Part shown: in pieces, positions 22,001 through 32,978 of the stretch
Numbering within the stretch: position 1 is the stretch's first letter
How the letters are laid out: each line of letters begins with the position of its first letter
Assembly: GCF_036669915.1 (NCBI RefSeq)
Contig: NC_089319.1
Coordinates: forward strand, 20,517,385-20,581,384
Direction: 5' to 3'
Origin: Pocillopora verrucosa
Lineage: Eukaryota; Cnidaria; Anthozoa; Scleractinia; Pocilloporidae
Length of the DNA: 64,000 nt
The notes under the pieces: model-generated
What the model was told of the DNA's origin: nothing
The model's input: the letters and a program-made list of their open reading frames with translations, nothing else
The model's database searches: none
Program-made: the position numbers and the translations under genes

Positions 22001-25000
22001 CCCTTAAAGATCTTGGCAATAACTTGAAAGATCTTTGAAGATCTTGGCAAAAAAAAGAAAGATCCTTGAAGATTTTGACAGCCAAATTAAAGATCTTTGC
22101 AAGAGATTTGAAGATCCTTAAAGATCTTGACAAGAATGTCAGTGAACCTTGAAGATCCTGGCAAGGAAATGGAAGATTGTTGAAGATCTTAGCAAGAATG
22201 TTATAGAACCTTCGAAATTTTGACAAGAAAATAAGCATACTTAAATCCTCATACTAAGTTAAAAAGAAAAATTGAACCAAACATAAAAAAATGAAGATAA
22301 AACTTTTTTAATTGCTAAACGAGAATTACCCATCCTCTTCTAGTAGGACTACTTCTACACTATTTCTGTTCAGACTTTAGGTTAGTACTAAGATTTTCAT
22401 TTTCCAAAAAATCTGGCAACAGTCCAGCTCAAAGATAAGAAGACCAAAATATATGTGTTCAACTTGACTAAGACTAGACTATGACCAGACTCAGACTACT
22501 CTTACAGAGGGGGTAAACATGAAAAAAAAGGCAAACAAGAGTATTTCAATGACTATATTTCTAAACCATATTAACCTATATACCAAAGGAAAGCTTAGGA
22601 ATCACACATACTGAATATAACTAATATGTTGCCCTAAACCAATTTGTTATTTGACATCAGATCAATTTGTCCACCACATGGTGTGAAAAACCTAGGTATA
22701 CTTGAGAAAAGATAACTGCACAAAGATTGCATGAAATCAAGTGTTTTTAGTGTCAAAACAAAGTACTAGGGTCGTTCTTTTGGATGAGCTGAGGAACTTT
22801 TGGAGTCGTTTATATTATGGGCACAGTGCCCGTTCAAAGTTCACCGTGATTATTAGGTGAGTTATTCCACAATATCTTACTTAAAATTCAGCTTATAGAG
22901 AAACTGTCAGCTTATCCAACTCAACTCAGTAAGAGGATACAGCCCTGAAAACCTAAGATTAATTGAACTAATACATCCTGAGGTACAAAATAAGTGTTTT
23001 CGGGAATTCATATGAAAACCTCTAAAAGAGCTTTTTAAGTTGGTTACACAGAACCAAGTAAATTCACACCTTCTTCAGAAACATGTCCTTCAGTGAGCGT
23101 CGAGGAGAATCTCTCTAGATCGATAAGCCTGTATCCTTGTCCCTGTAACACATCATTTGCATCCTCACTCTCCAAGTGCTCAGAGCAAGAATCATTAGGC
23201 GAGGATGGCATCTTCATTTTCTTTCCAGAAGTACCAATGAATTCTTTTCATTCAGCCTCAGAGTCAGAGCAATCGCGAGACCTGCTTGGAGTTTGATTGA
23301 CGATTTCGGTTGTTTCTGTCTCTCTTTTCGCTTGTTTCTGAACTCCAGAAAACGCCTTTCCTTTACTCTTATTTCTGTGTACATTTTCCCTTTAGTTCCG
23401 ACCATTGTCGATGATATTTGCCGTAACAACGAGCTTCTTATGTTTTTATGCGACCGTTAAAAATCTCGGCGCGTATAAATTCCTATCCCATAATGCAAAA
23501 CACTATTTGTTGTCATGTAAGTAGTCACAAAGTTTCCCGAAAGCCTCGAGCATGGCGTTGCTATGCAGTAACCTTCATTACAATCATTGCACAATAATTT
23601 TTTGCGAAAATTCCTTGTTGTGTTTAAATTATAAAACAGTGAGCCCTCAATATACAATTTTGTTATGTTTGAAATTACTTGAGGATTTCAAAGGAACCTA
23701 ATTCATAATGCAGAGATGTGGTAGAGATCTTGACAAAGTTGCTTTTGAGATCCACATCAAATTCAAAAAGGATCCTTACAAAGAGCTGTACAAAATCATG
23801 AAATGAATCTTTTAAAGATATTTGGAAGATGCTTTTCAATTCCTTGAGGATCTTGAAGGATTGTAGAACAGATCATGCAAAGATCTTGACTAGGATCCTT
23901 GTAACTCCTGATCAAATTCTTAAGGATCGTAGCAAAGATCTTAGCAGGATCCCTAAAAGGTTCTTTTGAAGGTCTTTAAAAGATCCTCATTAAATCCTTG
24001 AGGATCCTGAAGGATCCTTGAAAAGATCCTGCAAAGATCTTGACTTAAGGATCCTTGTAAGATCCTGATCAAATTCCTAAGGATCCTGGCAAAGATCTTT
24101 ACAGGATCCTTGAAAGGATCTTTTGTAGGTCTTTAAAAGATCCTCATTAAATCCTTGAGGATCTTGAAGGATCCTTGAAAAGATCTTGCAAAGATCTTGA
24201 GTAGGATCCTTGTAAGATCCTGATCAAATCCTTAAGGATCCTTGCAAAGATCTTAATAGGATCCTTGAAAGGATCTTTGGAAGGTCTTTAAAAGATCCTC
24301 ATTAAATCCTTGAGGATCTTGAAAGATCCTCAAAAAGATCCTGCAAAGATCTTGACTAGGATCCTTGCAAGATCCTGATTAAATCCTTAAGGATCCTTAC
24401 AAAGATCTTGAAAGGATCCTTGAAAGGATCTTTTGAGGGTCTTTGAAAGATCCTTGCTAAATCCTTGAGGATCTTGAAGGATCCTTGAAAAGAACTTTGT
24501 GAGGATCCTCATGAGGATCTTTGAAATATCCTTTGAGGATCTTTATCAAATCCTTGAGGATCTTAACAAACGTTTTTGCTTACAAAGATCTTTGAGGATC
24601 TTTTACAGATCCTTTAAAGATCTTTTAAAGATCCTTGTCCTTAAGGATCTTTGGCAGGTCTTTGTCAATCCTTGAAGATCCTCAAAGATCCTGTGAGGTT
24701 TTTCACCAGGGTTATCTTGTCTAGGTTCTCCAACAGACTTAGTGGTCATCCATTTGAAGGCCTCACAATAAATTGTTCACCAACTTTAATTTTTCTATTT
24801 TAGATGGAATACCTATGGGCTGCTATGCTTATCCCTTCCATTACACACTGCAACAAGGCTTACCAGGTAAGAAACAAATTATTTTGATTGTGATAGGGTT
24901 GATAGTTGCTCAGAATAGGGAGAAATTTAAAGTACTCCTAACGGCAGTTGAACATAGCTTTACTGTGGGACCTTCTCATCAGTGATTCCATAGATCTACT

Positions 25001-28000
25001 ACTAAGCCATTTAATATTAATATGGATTTAGAGGCTCCTCTTTCCCATGCTTGTTATTTTCAATAAGAAGTTGTTCTCAGAGGCCTAGAGGGGAGTGTGA
25101 TTTGGATACTTTCTAGATCAACACATCAACAGTATAACAGCAGGGTGCTGTAATTGCAATTAAATAAAGAGCCTTACAATCAATTCTTGAGAGTTGTACT
25201 CAAAAGACTTATCAACAGTGGTGATGGTAAAAGATTTCAAACACTGAATGATTGTCACTATTTCTAATGGTTACTAACTACTAAATTTGTTTTTTTTATC
25301 GGCAGGATCATTTGAGGGTGAAGGAAATCAAGCTAATGGGGACAAATGGAAGGCCAAGATTGTGTATAAAGTGATAGCTGAGGTTGATAGACCTGGATCA
25401 GGGGAAGTTCTTGAGGTCTGACAAAGTCCAAATACAATAAGTGGTTCTAAATTCATCAATCTTTTTACCTTCTGGAACCTTTTTTGTTATAATTTCCATT
25501 TCAAAAGAAATGGTCCTCTTTAACCCTTTAACTCTCAAGATCTGATTGTTAATTCTCCCCACTACCTGTTATAGATTTCCTGGTAAATTAGTTACCAGAA
25601 TGTAGTGTAAGATCAGGATAACATTTTCTATCTGGAGAGAGTTAAGTTGGAGTATTCTCTGTACCAGTTTACTAGATGATGAATGAATATTATAGGGAGA
25701 AGTCATATGTTAATCAATTCTAAGAGTTGAAGGGTTAAAGGATTTTTTTTATTGCAGTTATGAGCAATGATCATTTCTTTAACATTCTATCCATTTTTTT
25801 CAGGCTTCACAGGTCATCACAGTTAATGAAAATCTTCCCCTGACATCAGTCGAGCCTGAAGTTTTCACAGATCGCAGAACTGTGAAAATTTGTTGCTGTA
25901 TTCCAAAAGGGGATGTCTTGCTTAATGCTTGGTATGTTTACTTAGGGGTAACATATTTTGTGTTCATTCAGGTGGGATATACACATGATGCCAGCAAGCA
26001 TGCATACATCTGTAAACGTAAGCCAACACCATAACTTGCTCAGGGTTCTCAATAATGCAGGGGGTACTTGGCCAGCTGCTTGGAGAAAATGGCTAACAAT
26101 TCAAGAGGTGCTTCCCAGGGTCTTGAGAGCATTTTCCTGCACAGAAAAATTATTTTTGAAATGTAGAGGCTCTGAAATGCTATTTTATCTATTCTTTTGA
26201 AGGTGTATGCTACAAAATTAACTTGTAGATGGAGTTGTTTCTGATCTGGTTTTCTTTGATCAAAGGTTGGAAAAGAAGGTGTACACATCAGGAGAAACAG
26301 CTTCCCTTCATATTGATGTTAAGAACAATTCCAATGTTGACATTGATTCATTTATTGTTAAGGTAACTTCTGTTCTCCACAAAGTTTTTCTCTTGTCTTA
26401 TCGAGGTTTTTTTATCGGGTAATTCTGGCATGTGATAACCTTGACTTAACCCTTTCACTCACATGAATTTCACCTTACAATATCAATGCCATATCAAACA
26501 GAAAAGTGATGAGAATAAAGAAAAGTATCAATGAGGGGATTGTTAGTTGATCCAATACCAAATTCTCCAAACTCACTTCTTAAGAGTTGTATAGCAGACA
26601 GATACTAATAAGATCTTGGGTGTGAAAGGATTTAATCTATGTTTTAGTTTTCTATAGCATGTTTTTAAATTTGTTTTCATTTATATCTTGTACTATTTGC
26701 TTTCATGTTAGCTTTTTAGAGTGGTAAACCTAAAACCTCAGGAGAAAGATCTTTCGTCATCTGTAAGCAGCCAAGATAGCAGAGCAACTGTCATGACAAG
26801 GAGTCCATGTGTTGTAGAAAGCATGAAGGAGAAGTCACTGGATGGTTGTCAGGGAAAACAGCTGAGAAACATGTAGGACTTATAATCCTGGAAATGTTAA
26901 TACAAATTAATCAGAGAAAGTGCTTCAAAAATAATTTTTAACTCTTTATCAATTGTGATAGAAGGTTGGTGCCATTAACTAAGAAGGCCAGAAATCCCCT
27001 CAGCAAGGACAAGAAGGAGGTCACCATGGAAACTGAGTTACAACCTGTGTCCAGGCACCTGTCCACACAGCAGCAACAAACCAGTGAATGGCATGGACAC
27101 TTGCTCAAAAGTGGGGGGGAGGAGGGGGAAGGGGGCAGGAAAGGAGGGGAAACTAAACACACTTTGGTAGCATAGCAAACCAAGTGGAGCCTGCTGCAGT
27201 GACTTACTTTTAACCCTTCTTTAAGTTCTTTTAGCCTCATTTGATTTTCATTATGTGACATACTATTTCTTTTTCTTCTCCAGGGAAGTACCCCTTGAAC
27301 TTTGGAAAGAGTCCTCACGGGAAGAATTTCAACCATCTACTAGCGGTCAAATTATAAAGGTAATCCAGCTTACCATCAAGGTGCAATTTTCGGTAAAGGC
27401 AAAGAATCTGATCCTACCGACGCATCTGCCAACGCATCAGCCAATGTGTCAGCCAACACATTGGCCAACATGTTGGCTGACACACCACCGACACACTACT
27501 AATGCATTGGCTAATACATCGGTGGGATCAGATTCTTTACCTTTACCTGATAATCACATAGTTAAGTTGTTTGATAATTGTTTGTTTTTCCTTTCATGTG
27601 TTTGTTTGTTTGTTTGTTGCACAAAGATGTTGACCCTTTCACTCCCAGAAGTGATTAACTTGTAACTTCTCCCTATAATATCCATGCGATATCCAATAAT
27701 AAGGTGACGAGAACACTCAAACTTATCAGGTAGAAAATGTTAACTTGATCTAACACCAAATTCTTGTAGCTTATTCACAAACAAATGTGTAGTAGCCAGA
27801 GGGGAGAATTAACAATCAGATCTTGGGAGTTTAAGGGTTAAATCAGGTGACTACTGCCAGGTCAGTCAAGCAACTGACATATAATTTAGTGGTTACTGTA
27901 ACAGTAAACAGGTGCTCATTTTGCTTTTTTTTCATCCTCCAAGAGTACATACCATGTTGATGTTGAGATAGCCATCAGATGGGCAGTTCCAATCTCTGCT

Positions 28001-28652
28001 CAGTTGCCAATCACTTTGCGATCACCACCCAGTCAATCTGTGAGTACTTAAAAAAAAAAAGTGCACAACATTGCACAGACAATGGCTGTTATTATACATT
28101 AGAGTTACTATATAATGACTATGGTATGAGTTACTTTGATTGGCTAAGAGCATACTGTTAATATATAATTTTATAACATAGCCAGCAGAGCTGCACAATC
28201 AAATTTAGTATACGTAAGCGTGCTCAAAATCCCAATAGTGCACGCTGATAGCGTGAGCAAATTACTTCACCAGAAATTTTTTTTTTCAGAGAGGCCATTA
28301 TTAGTGCAGGTAAAATAATATATTTCACGACGATAATTGATACAAACAGAGACTCGGCCCACCAGTCCCAAAACGAAGACAATTTTCTGACCTTTTCCCT
28401 TGGGCTAGAGTTCCTAAATGAGGCAGAAAATGAGAGAAACAATGGGAAAGGAGACTCCATGAACAATCACTTCTGATATTGTTGTCCGTTTTTCGCATCG
28501 GATTTGATGCACAATTCCACTGGCTATGTTATAAAACAATTGGTTCATGCTTTTAGCTGTGCACTATTGAGTTATGGAGCACATGGGAAGTTTGGAGAGC
28601 ACTCAAGAAGCTAGATTTGTCCTTGGCTATTGCCTTGGGCATTTCTTATGCT

Positions 28653-28684
<32 letters not shown>

Positions 28685-29816
28685 CAGAACTCAATAGTAC
28701 ATGCTAAAAGCATGAACCAATTGTTTTATAACATAGCCGGTGGAATTGTGCATCAAATCCGACGTGAAAAACGGACCAACCAATTGTTAAATAGTATGTG
28801 AAGTTGTTGACATGATAACCCAATATCTGCAGCAGATACTGGGCTACATTTTTATGAGTCTATTCAGTAATAGATCACAGATGGGATCAAAATGTGGTAA
28901 CAAAAAGGGTCTTCAGTGATCTTATACTGAACATATACAGGCTAACATGGTATTAAAAAGGAACTAAAGTTTGTTAATTCTATGTCATCTATGCATCTGC
29001 CTGCCAATATATCACAAGAATTAGACCCAATCAAAGTGCATAATATATATTAATATCAATTTGGTATTGTCAACTGAGTTGATAACATAAATTGCCCACT
29101 GTTAAGAGTTTAAAAGCTGATGTTTTAAATGTTAGCTCTTTGTCAGAGTGAATGACAAAGGGCTAACACTCAAAATATGAGCTTTGAAACTCTTAAAGGT
29201 GGCCAATTTACATTATCACCTTAGCTGATAATACCAAATTACCTTGTTATACTCTCCCGCCAATGCAGCACCACAGTTTCTTTAGAAAGTTACCCCCTTC
29301 ATGTGAAACTATAAAATTCAGCTTTTTATATGAATGCAAATAAATTCTGACGTGATGTTAACTGTGTTTATCTTTTAGTGGAATGAATGGGAACCACCTC
29401 CCTGGGTGTACAACTGCAGAGTCATAAAAATCACTGGTCCCTGTTCTGTTCCCGAGCATTTATTAGGTTTGTTAAAACTCTAACCTTCAAACTCCTATTA
29501 GTGACCAAGACAGAATATTTCCTAATATTAATACAATATCAAGCAGACAAGTGATGAGAATAAAGAAAATTATCAATTATGGGATTACAAGTTGATCCAA
29601 TACCAAATTCTGCAAACTAAAATCATAAGAACTGTATGGCAGACAGTAAGGAGAATTACTAAATAAATGAGATCGTGGGAGTTAGAGAGTTAAGTTAAAA
29701 TGTGATGTCTATCTCACACTAAACAACAAACTGAGAGAAAATTTGTTTATCTTCTCTTCACTTTAGGTTCCAAATTGTTTGTCAACATTCCTGGTATTCA
29801 GGCAGATCCGTTCTGA
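19022..29816 (+). CDS. arrestin-domain-containing protein (alpha-arrestin-like)
   Basis: Twelve exons: 19022-19089, 20254-20327, 20880-21002, 24804-24866, 25306-25415, 25804-25931, 26266-26362, 26712-26872, 27284-27359, 27944-28039, 29379-29466 and 29767-29816. Together they give 377 residues with consistent phases. The family fits: an N-terminal arrestin fold (SYIGGEKIYGTVYLWI; CRGVKLKFRGYEKCEW; YPFHYTLQQGLPGSFEGEG; KIVYKVIAEVDRPG) and a C-terminal one (EKKVYTSGETASLHIDVKNN; EVPLELW ... GQIIKSTYHVDVEI ... QLPITL). Alpha-arrestins are adaptors linking membrane cargo to ubiquitin ligases. I see no PPxY motif in the short tail, which would make recruitment of NEDD4-type ligases unusual. Met 19022 is chosen because an in-frame TAG lies just upstream. 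The third intron (3.8 kb) holds the GATC-rich foldback element. The exon 8 donor (AACAT|GTAGGA) is the least certain junction. Confidence 0.82.
19806..20010 (+). mobile_element. TTAA MITE, family A
   Basis: Contains ACAAGTGATGAGAATAAAT and TTGATCTAATATCAAATTC and ends GGAGTGTAAGGGTTAA. The left end is degraded. First intron of the arrestin-domain gene. Confidence 0.6.
20020..20225 (+). mobile_element. TTAA MITE, family B
   Basis: Contains TCTCCCAGAAGTGATTAACA and ends TTGGGAGTTTAAGGGTTAA. It abuts the family A copy to its left, so the two insertions are nested or adjacent. Confidence 0.65.
20570..20640 (-). mobile_element. family C repeat fragment
   Basis: Reverse-oriented partial copy: TAGAGAACAGTATGGAGAAT and ATGCATTATGATGTTAGGG. 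Confidence 0.5.
21108..21216 (+). mobile_element. short TTAA MITE derivative
   Basis: Starts TTAACCCTTTACAACTC and ends with the family A terminus TATAAGGAGAAATTATTTCT ... TTTGGGAGTCA. It appears to be an internal deletion derivative. Confidence 0.5.
21222..21380 (-). mobile_element. family C repeat, degenerate
   Basis: Reverse-oriented family C: TTTGAACCCTAAGAGTGAAT, TCTCCTGGTCAGCACTTTAG and AGAGTATATGCAATCTTAAT are recognisable but diverged. Confidence 0.45.
21570..21815 (+). repeat. 31-bp tandem repeat (about 8 copies)
   Basis: Exact 31-bp spacing of GATTTTCTTGCCAAGATCTT followed by CAAGGATCTTT, with units starting at 21570, 21601, 21632, 21663, 21694 and 21725. Two diverged units start at 21756 and 21787. 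The first six are nearly identical, which points to recent expansion. Confidence 0.9.
21950..22230 (-). repeat. inverted run of the 31-bp repeat
   Basis: The same unit in reverse complement (AAAGATCTTGGCAA, GAAGATCCTTAAAGATCTTG), more diverged, so the left arm is itself a palindrome centred near 21950. Confidence 0.75.
23070..23405 (-). pseudogene. broken Mutator-like transposase N-terminal fragment
   Basis: The minus strand opens with ATG near 23403 and encodes KGKMYTEIRVKERRFLEFRN then KRKERQ. A change of frame continues to SRDCSDSEAE, which hits a TGA. Past the stop the same frame reads GTSGKKMKMPSSPNDSCSEH ... GYRLIDLERFSSTL. I recall this order (basic RVKERR-FRNKRKER start, Ser/acid stretch, GYRLIDL-LSSxLxE) from cnidarian Mutator-like transposases. 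At least one frameshift and one nonsense codon show that it is dead. The catalytic part is absent. Confidence 0.5.
23840..24700 (+). repeat. higher-order GATC repeat, period about 155 bp
   Basis: Corresponding ATCCTTGAGGATC landmarks fall at 23994, 24151, 24306 and 24461, a period of 155-157 bp with about four to five units. Each unit is made of GATCCTT, GATCTT and GATCCTGA words. The unit differs in length and order from the 31-bp repeat of the left arm, though the short words are shared. Confidence 0.8.
25520..25738 (-). mobile_element. TTAA MITE, family B, reverse
   Basis: Starts TTAACCCTTTAACTCTCAAG and ends TAAGAGTTGAAGGGTTAA, with clear inverted ends on both sides. Intron 5 of the arrestin-domain gene. 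Confidence 0.7.
26446..26635 (+). mobile_element. TTAA MITE, family A
   Basis: Starts TTAACCCTTTCACTCACATG and ends GATCTTGGGTGTGAAAGGAT plus TTAA. Intron 7 of the arrestin-domain gene. Confidence 0.65.
27392..27547. mobile_element. 156-bp MITE with 29-bp inverted ends
   Basis: GGTAAAGGCAAAGAATCTGA at the left is matched in reverse by TCAGATTCTTTACCTTTACC at the right; the arms are about 29 bp with two mismatches. The interior is a degenerate tandem of GCCAACGCATCA-like words. Intron 9 of the arrestin-domain gene. Confidence 0.75.
27630..27841 (+). mobile_element. TTAA MITE, family B
   Basis: Starts TTGACCCTTTCACTCCCAGA and ends GGGAGTTTAAGGGTTAA, the most complete B copy besides 31322-31537. 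It is only about 100 bp upstream of exon 10. Confidence 0.7.
28485..28776. mobile_element. foldback element, 127-bp arms
   Basis: Arms 28485-28611 and 28650-28776 are reverse complements with a few mismatches (GGATTTGATGCACAATTCCA; GGAAGTTTGGAGAGCAC). The 38-bp loop repeats CCTTGG. A partial arm copy sits at 28168-28205, and a related fragment at 55550-55650. Intron 10 of the arrestin-domain gene. Confidence 0.75.
29058..29240. mobile_element. palindromic repeat, degenerate Penelope-type terminus
   Basis: AATTTGGTATTGTCAACTGA at the left mirrors GCTGATAATACCAAATT at the right, and the centre folds at GCTCTTTGTC/GACAAAGGGC. The right half resembles a Penelope-type tail that, in better copies as I recall, has a CUGANGA ... 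GAAAC hammerhead core. Here the core is mutated (ATGACAAAGGGCTAACACTC). Confidence 0.45.
29486..29693 (+). mobile_element. TTAA MITE, family A
   Basis: Contains CAATATCAAGCAGACAAGTG and ends GTGGGAGTTAGAGAGTTAA. Intron 11 of the arrestin-domain gene. Confidence 0.6.
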
Positions 29817-30185
29817 GAACTTTGCAAGCACCAATTGCAGTGCAGTGAATTGTGTGAACCTGCTTAATAATGGAGAAGTGCTTCTCCTTAGGTAGTGATA
29901 GTCAGAATGCAGTTGGCTATGCCAAGGTCATTATAATTAGAGGAAGTACTGTCGATGTTCTGGAAGGTTTTGCTGGCCAGAAAATGTCAGCTTTTTTCCA
30001 AATTAAATTGTAGTCCCCAGATGAAGCTAAACTGATAGTAATGAATATTTAAACTTTAAATGACCTGATATGATATAACTTTTTGGTAATCCACCTTAGA
30101 CTGCAAATTGTTGAACCACTAGAGATTGCTGAGACTGTCTGGGATAGCATGTTTTCATGACTGACTCATCCCAGTAGTCTCTCAA

Positions 30186-30300
30186 CCCTTTACTCCCTAA
30201 CATCAGTATGCATATTCTCCATACTGTTCTCTATACAGTTCCTGAGGTGCTGACAAGGAGAATTAGTTTAACAATCAAGAGGCTCCATAGTTGATGATCA
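30186..30300 (+). mobile_element. family C repeat
   Basis: Starts ACCCTTTACTCCCTAACATC and contains TTCTCCATACTGTTCTC and GTGCTGACAAGGAGAAT. It lacks a clear right end. Confidence 0.55.
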
Positions 30301-31062
30301 TTTTTTTTTTACTTTTGTTACCTTAATGTGTGATTCAAAGATGGCAGCAACTGTTTAAGTGTGATTTTTTTTGTTTTTGAGATCAACGTTTATATTTATC
30401 AGAGATGAGTTCACCCACCATCCCTGGTGCGCACTTCTTGTGAACTTCCTTCTTTAATATCTAGAAATAGAGAGATGCCTGTGGGTGAGTCAGCCCCTAT
30501 AACTAGAGCATTGAAAATCTTGGGTAGCTTGTCACAGGCATTCAGTTGGTAAGACAGCTAAATTATAAACAGCAGGATTGTTGCAGCAGAATGAACATAA
30601 CAGAGGTTTGGGTTGGGTCATGCACCCCCTCCAGCATTTTTCACTCCTCTGTTACTATCACACCATTTACTATATTTGTGCTTGATTTGGCTAATTGAAC
30701 ACTACTTGAACTATTACTTGGATGCAAAATTTCTTTTGATGGAATCTTTTAAGTGGCTGATGATTGATGATAATGGTTTTTGACGTTAGATAGGAATAAA
30801 AATTAAGGTCTGAAACATTTTAGTACTTTTCCCTTTAGTTAGGGGAGTGACCATAAACCCTCAGTAGAAAAACTTTATAGTATCACTGGCAAAATCTAAA
30901 GTGTAAGAATTATTGAATTTTATTTAAATTTTAATATTGTTGTTCTTGTTATTATCACAAATACCACTAGCGACTTACAATAATGAGCTTGAAGCTGATG
31001 GAAATTGCTCTCATTTGGTGTCAAACGAGCTAATTGTAGCTATAGGTAATTGAAGACTTATG

Positions 31063-31846
31063 TTTAGTTAAAGTGATTTTTGAAGAGCAAATAAGATGAG
31101 TTTAAATCAAAACTTCCTGGAACTGATACAAAACAAAACAGGATAGAAGACATTCTCTTTGAAAAATACACATTTTAATTAAACTTGTAGAGTTGTAGAG
31201 TTTTAAAGGTACTTTTAGGAACTAATTTTAGGTTCACTATTTTATAATAATAGTAGTCATTATAGTATATTAATCAAACACTCTATTTTACTAGGCAAGT
31301 GATGTTTAGTTAAAGTGATTTTTAACCCTTTAACTCTCAGAAGTGATTAACATCTTACTTCTCCCTTTAATATCCAGACATTATCCTGCAAATAGGTGAT
31401 GAGAATACTCAAAAATACTTGGCAGGTAGAAATTGTTACCTTGATCTAACACCAAATTCTCGTAATTAATTTACAAGGAAATATGTAGTAGCTAGAGGGG
31501 AGAATTAAAAATCAGATCTTGGAAGTTTAAGGGTTAATCAGAATGATCCTACACAAGGTGTTTAAAAAGACAATCTTTAAAAGCTAGTGACACAGATTCG
31601 CCAGCCATTTTGATAAGATTGGTGATATGAAGAGCAAATAAGATGAGTTTAAATCAAAACTTCCTGGAACTGATACTAAACAAAACAGGATGGAAGACAT
31701 TCTCTTTGAAAAATACACATTTTAATTAGACTTGTATAGTTGTAAAGTTTTAAAGGTACTTTTAGGAACTAATTTTAGGTTCACTGTTTTATAATAATAG
31801 TAGTCATTATAGTATATTAATCAAACACTCTATTTTACTAGGCAAG
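31063..31846 (+). repeat. direct duplication split by a MITE
   Basis: A segment of about 237 bp (31063-31299) recurs as 31302-31323 plus 31627-31846 with few mismatches. The second copy is interrupted by 303 bp: a family B MITE followed by about 90 bp of other sequence. Confidence 0.8.
31322..31537 (+). mobile_element. TTAA MITE, family B
   Basis: Starts TTAACCCTTTAACTCTCAGA and ends GGAAGTTTAAGGGTTAA; good TTAA on both sides. It sits inside the second copy of the duplication. Confidence 0.75.
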
Positions 31847-32978
31847 CCCAGATTTACACTCATTAATTTTCATTTAGGCCCTAAAATGCAAACAAAGTGG
31901 CAGTAAAAGTAGTAAACGTAGATCAACTTAGTGTTTAAAAACCCCAACTGACAGGAGGCAGATCATTTGGTTGTATTCAAAGCATAGCTAAGGAGTTGAA
32001 TGTAAGGAAAATGGGAACAAATCAAGGAAGTGGCAGCATAGAGGGCTTGAACCCAGAAACACTAGATTCTGGCTGGGTTGGTCAAAGCTAGGTTTAGATA
32101 ACCCAGGGCTAGTTTGAAGTCTGATTTCAGATCTGAAAAGTTTAAAAGAAAGTTCAGTATAATTCTTTTGGTCTACGATTAGATGATTGGATGCTCTTCA
32201 AATAATAGAAACAATTATCCCAAAATGGCTTTCGAACAAAGGAATAGAGAAACCAAGATTAAAATTTAACCTTAAGGTGGGTTCAGAACACTAACCACTT
32301 AGCAACACTGTCTTACCACTATTTGCATAATATTTGGTACTATCCAGCTATATGTAGAATTTTGTGGAATTTTTTCTTTCTTATTTTAGGGATATTAATT
32401 TTGTTCTAAAGTTCAGTGGACAAACTCTTCTTCATTCAGAAAATCAGGGAGTTACCAGCAAGGATTTACACTGTTGTGTATTGAGTTGTCTATAACAATG
32501 AGTAACAGTTACAGATATTAACCATAGGTAATTAAGCCATTTTTACATTGAATTGAAAAAATTATTAAAATATTCTTTGCAAAAGCACTTGGAATTGTTT
32601 TATTTGGGTACTTCGCTACTCCTTTTATCATTTTCCAAAGAAATTAACCACGGTCAAAATTATCACACTCAAACTACCCAAATCTGTTTTCATTTATTTT
32701 CTTACATTAACATACTAACCACTTCACATCTTAACATGTCAAACATTCAGTTTTAGCTTCAGTTACACTGGCCTTTAGAAGGTGTCTCAATAACTTTACC
32801 CATGAGCGGCTTTTGATGATGTAAGGGTGGCTTTACTGTAAGGCAAACCCTAAACACAGAACCTGCTGGCAGGCTAAACAAACCGGTCTTACAGGTGGCA
32901 GTAGACCGCCATTGTCTATAGAAACTAATGTTTAAGAAGGTTACTGTTTTTAAGTCAATGCAAACCAGTGAAGTAACA
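31847..32978. other. intergenic stretch
   Basis: No gene recognised; stop-rich in all frames. Probably includes the 3' UTR of the SDR gene at its right end. Confidence 0.4.

Larger units (their letters stand above)
21445..24711. mobile_element. 3.27-kb foldback Mutator-like element with GATC-rich arms
   Basis: Both ends carry CCCTGGTGAAAA as an inverted repeat (21445-21456 and 24700-24711), each followed inward by GATC-rich minisatellite: GATCTT/GATCCTT words in 21460-22230 and 23740-24700. The middle (22.2-23.7 kb) holds a broken Mutator-like transposase fragment on the minus strand. Inverted ends, long repetitive arms and the transposase fragment together make a foldback or Mutator-like element. 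No target-site duplication is obvious. It fills most of the third intron of the arrestin-domain gene. Confidence 0.6.

Noticed and set aside
21754..22238. Reading frames with repeating ILEDL/KIFKDL-like units on both strands
   Set aside because: They are translations of the 31-bp minisatellite; both strands read open because the repeat lacks stops, not because it is coding.
26966..27175. 69-codon frame rich in Gln, Gly and Glu within the arrestin-domain gene
   Set aside because: Joining it between exons 8 and 9 is not needed: those exons splice in phase and match the arrestin fold. It ends in a G-rich low-complexity run.
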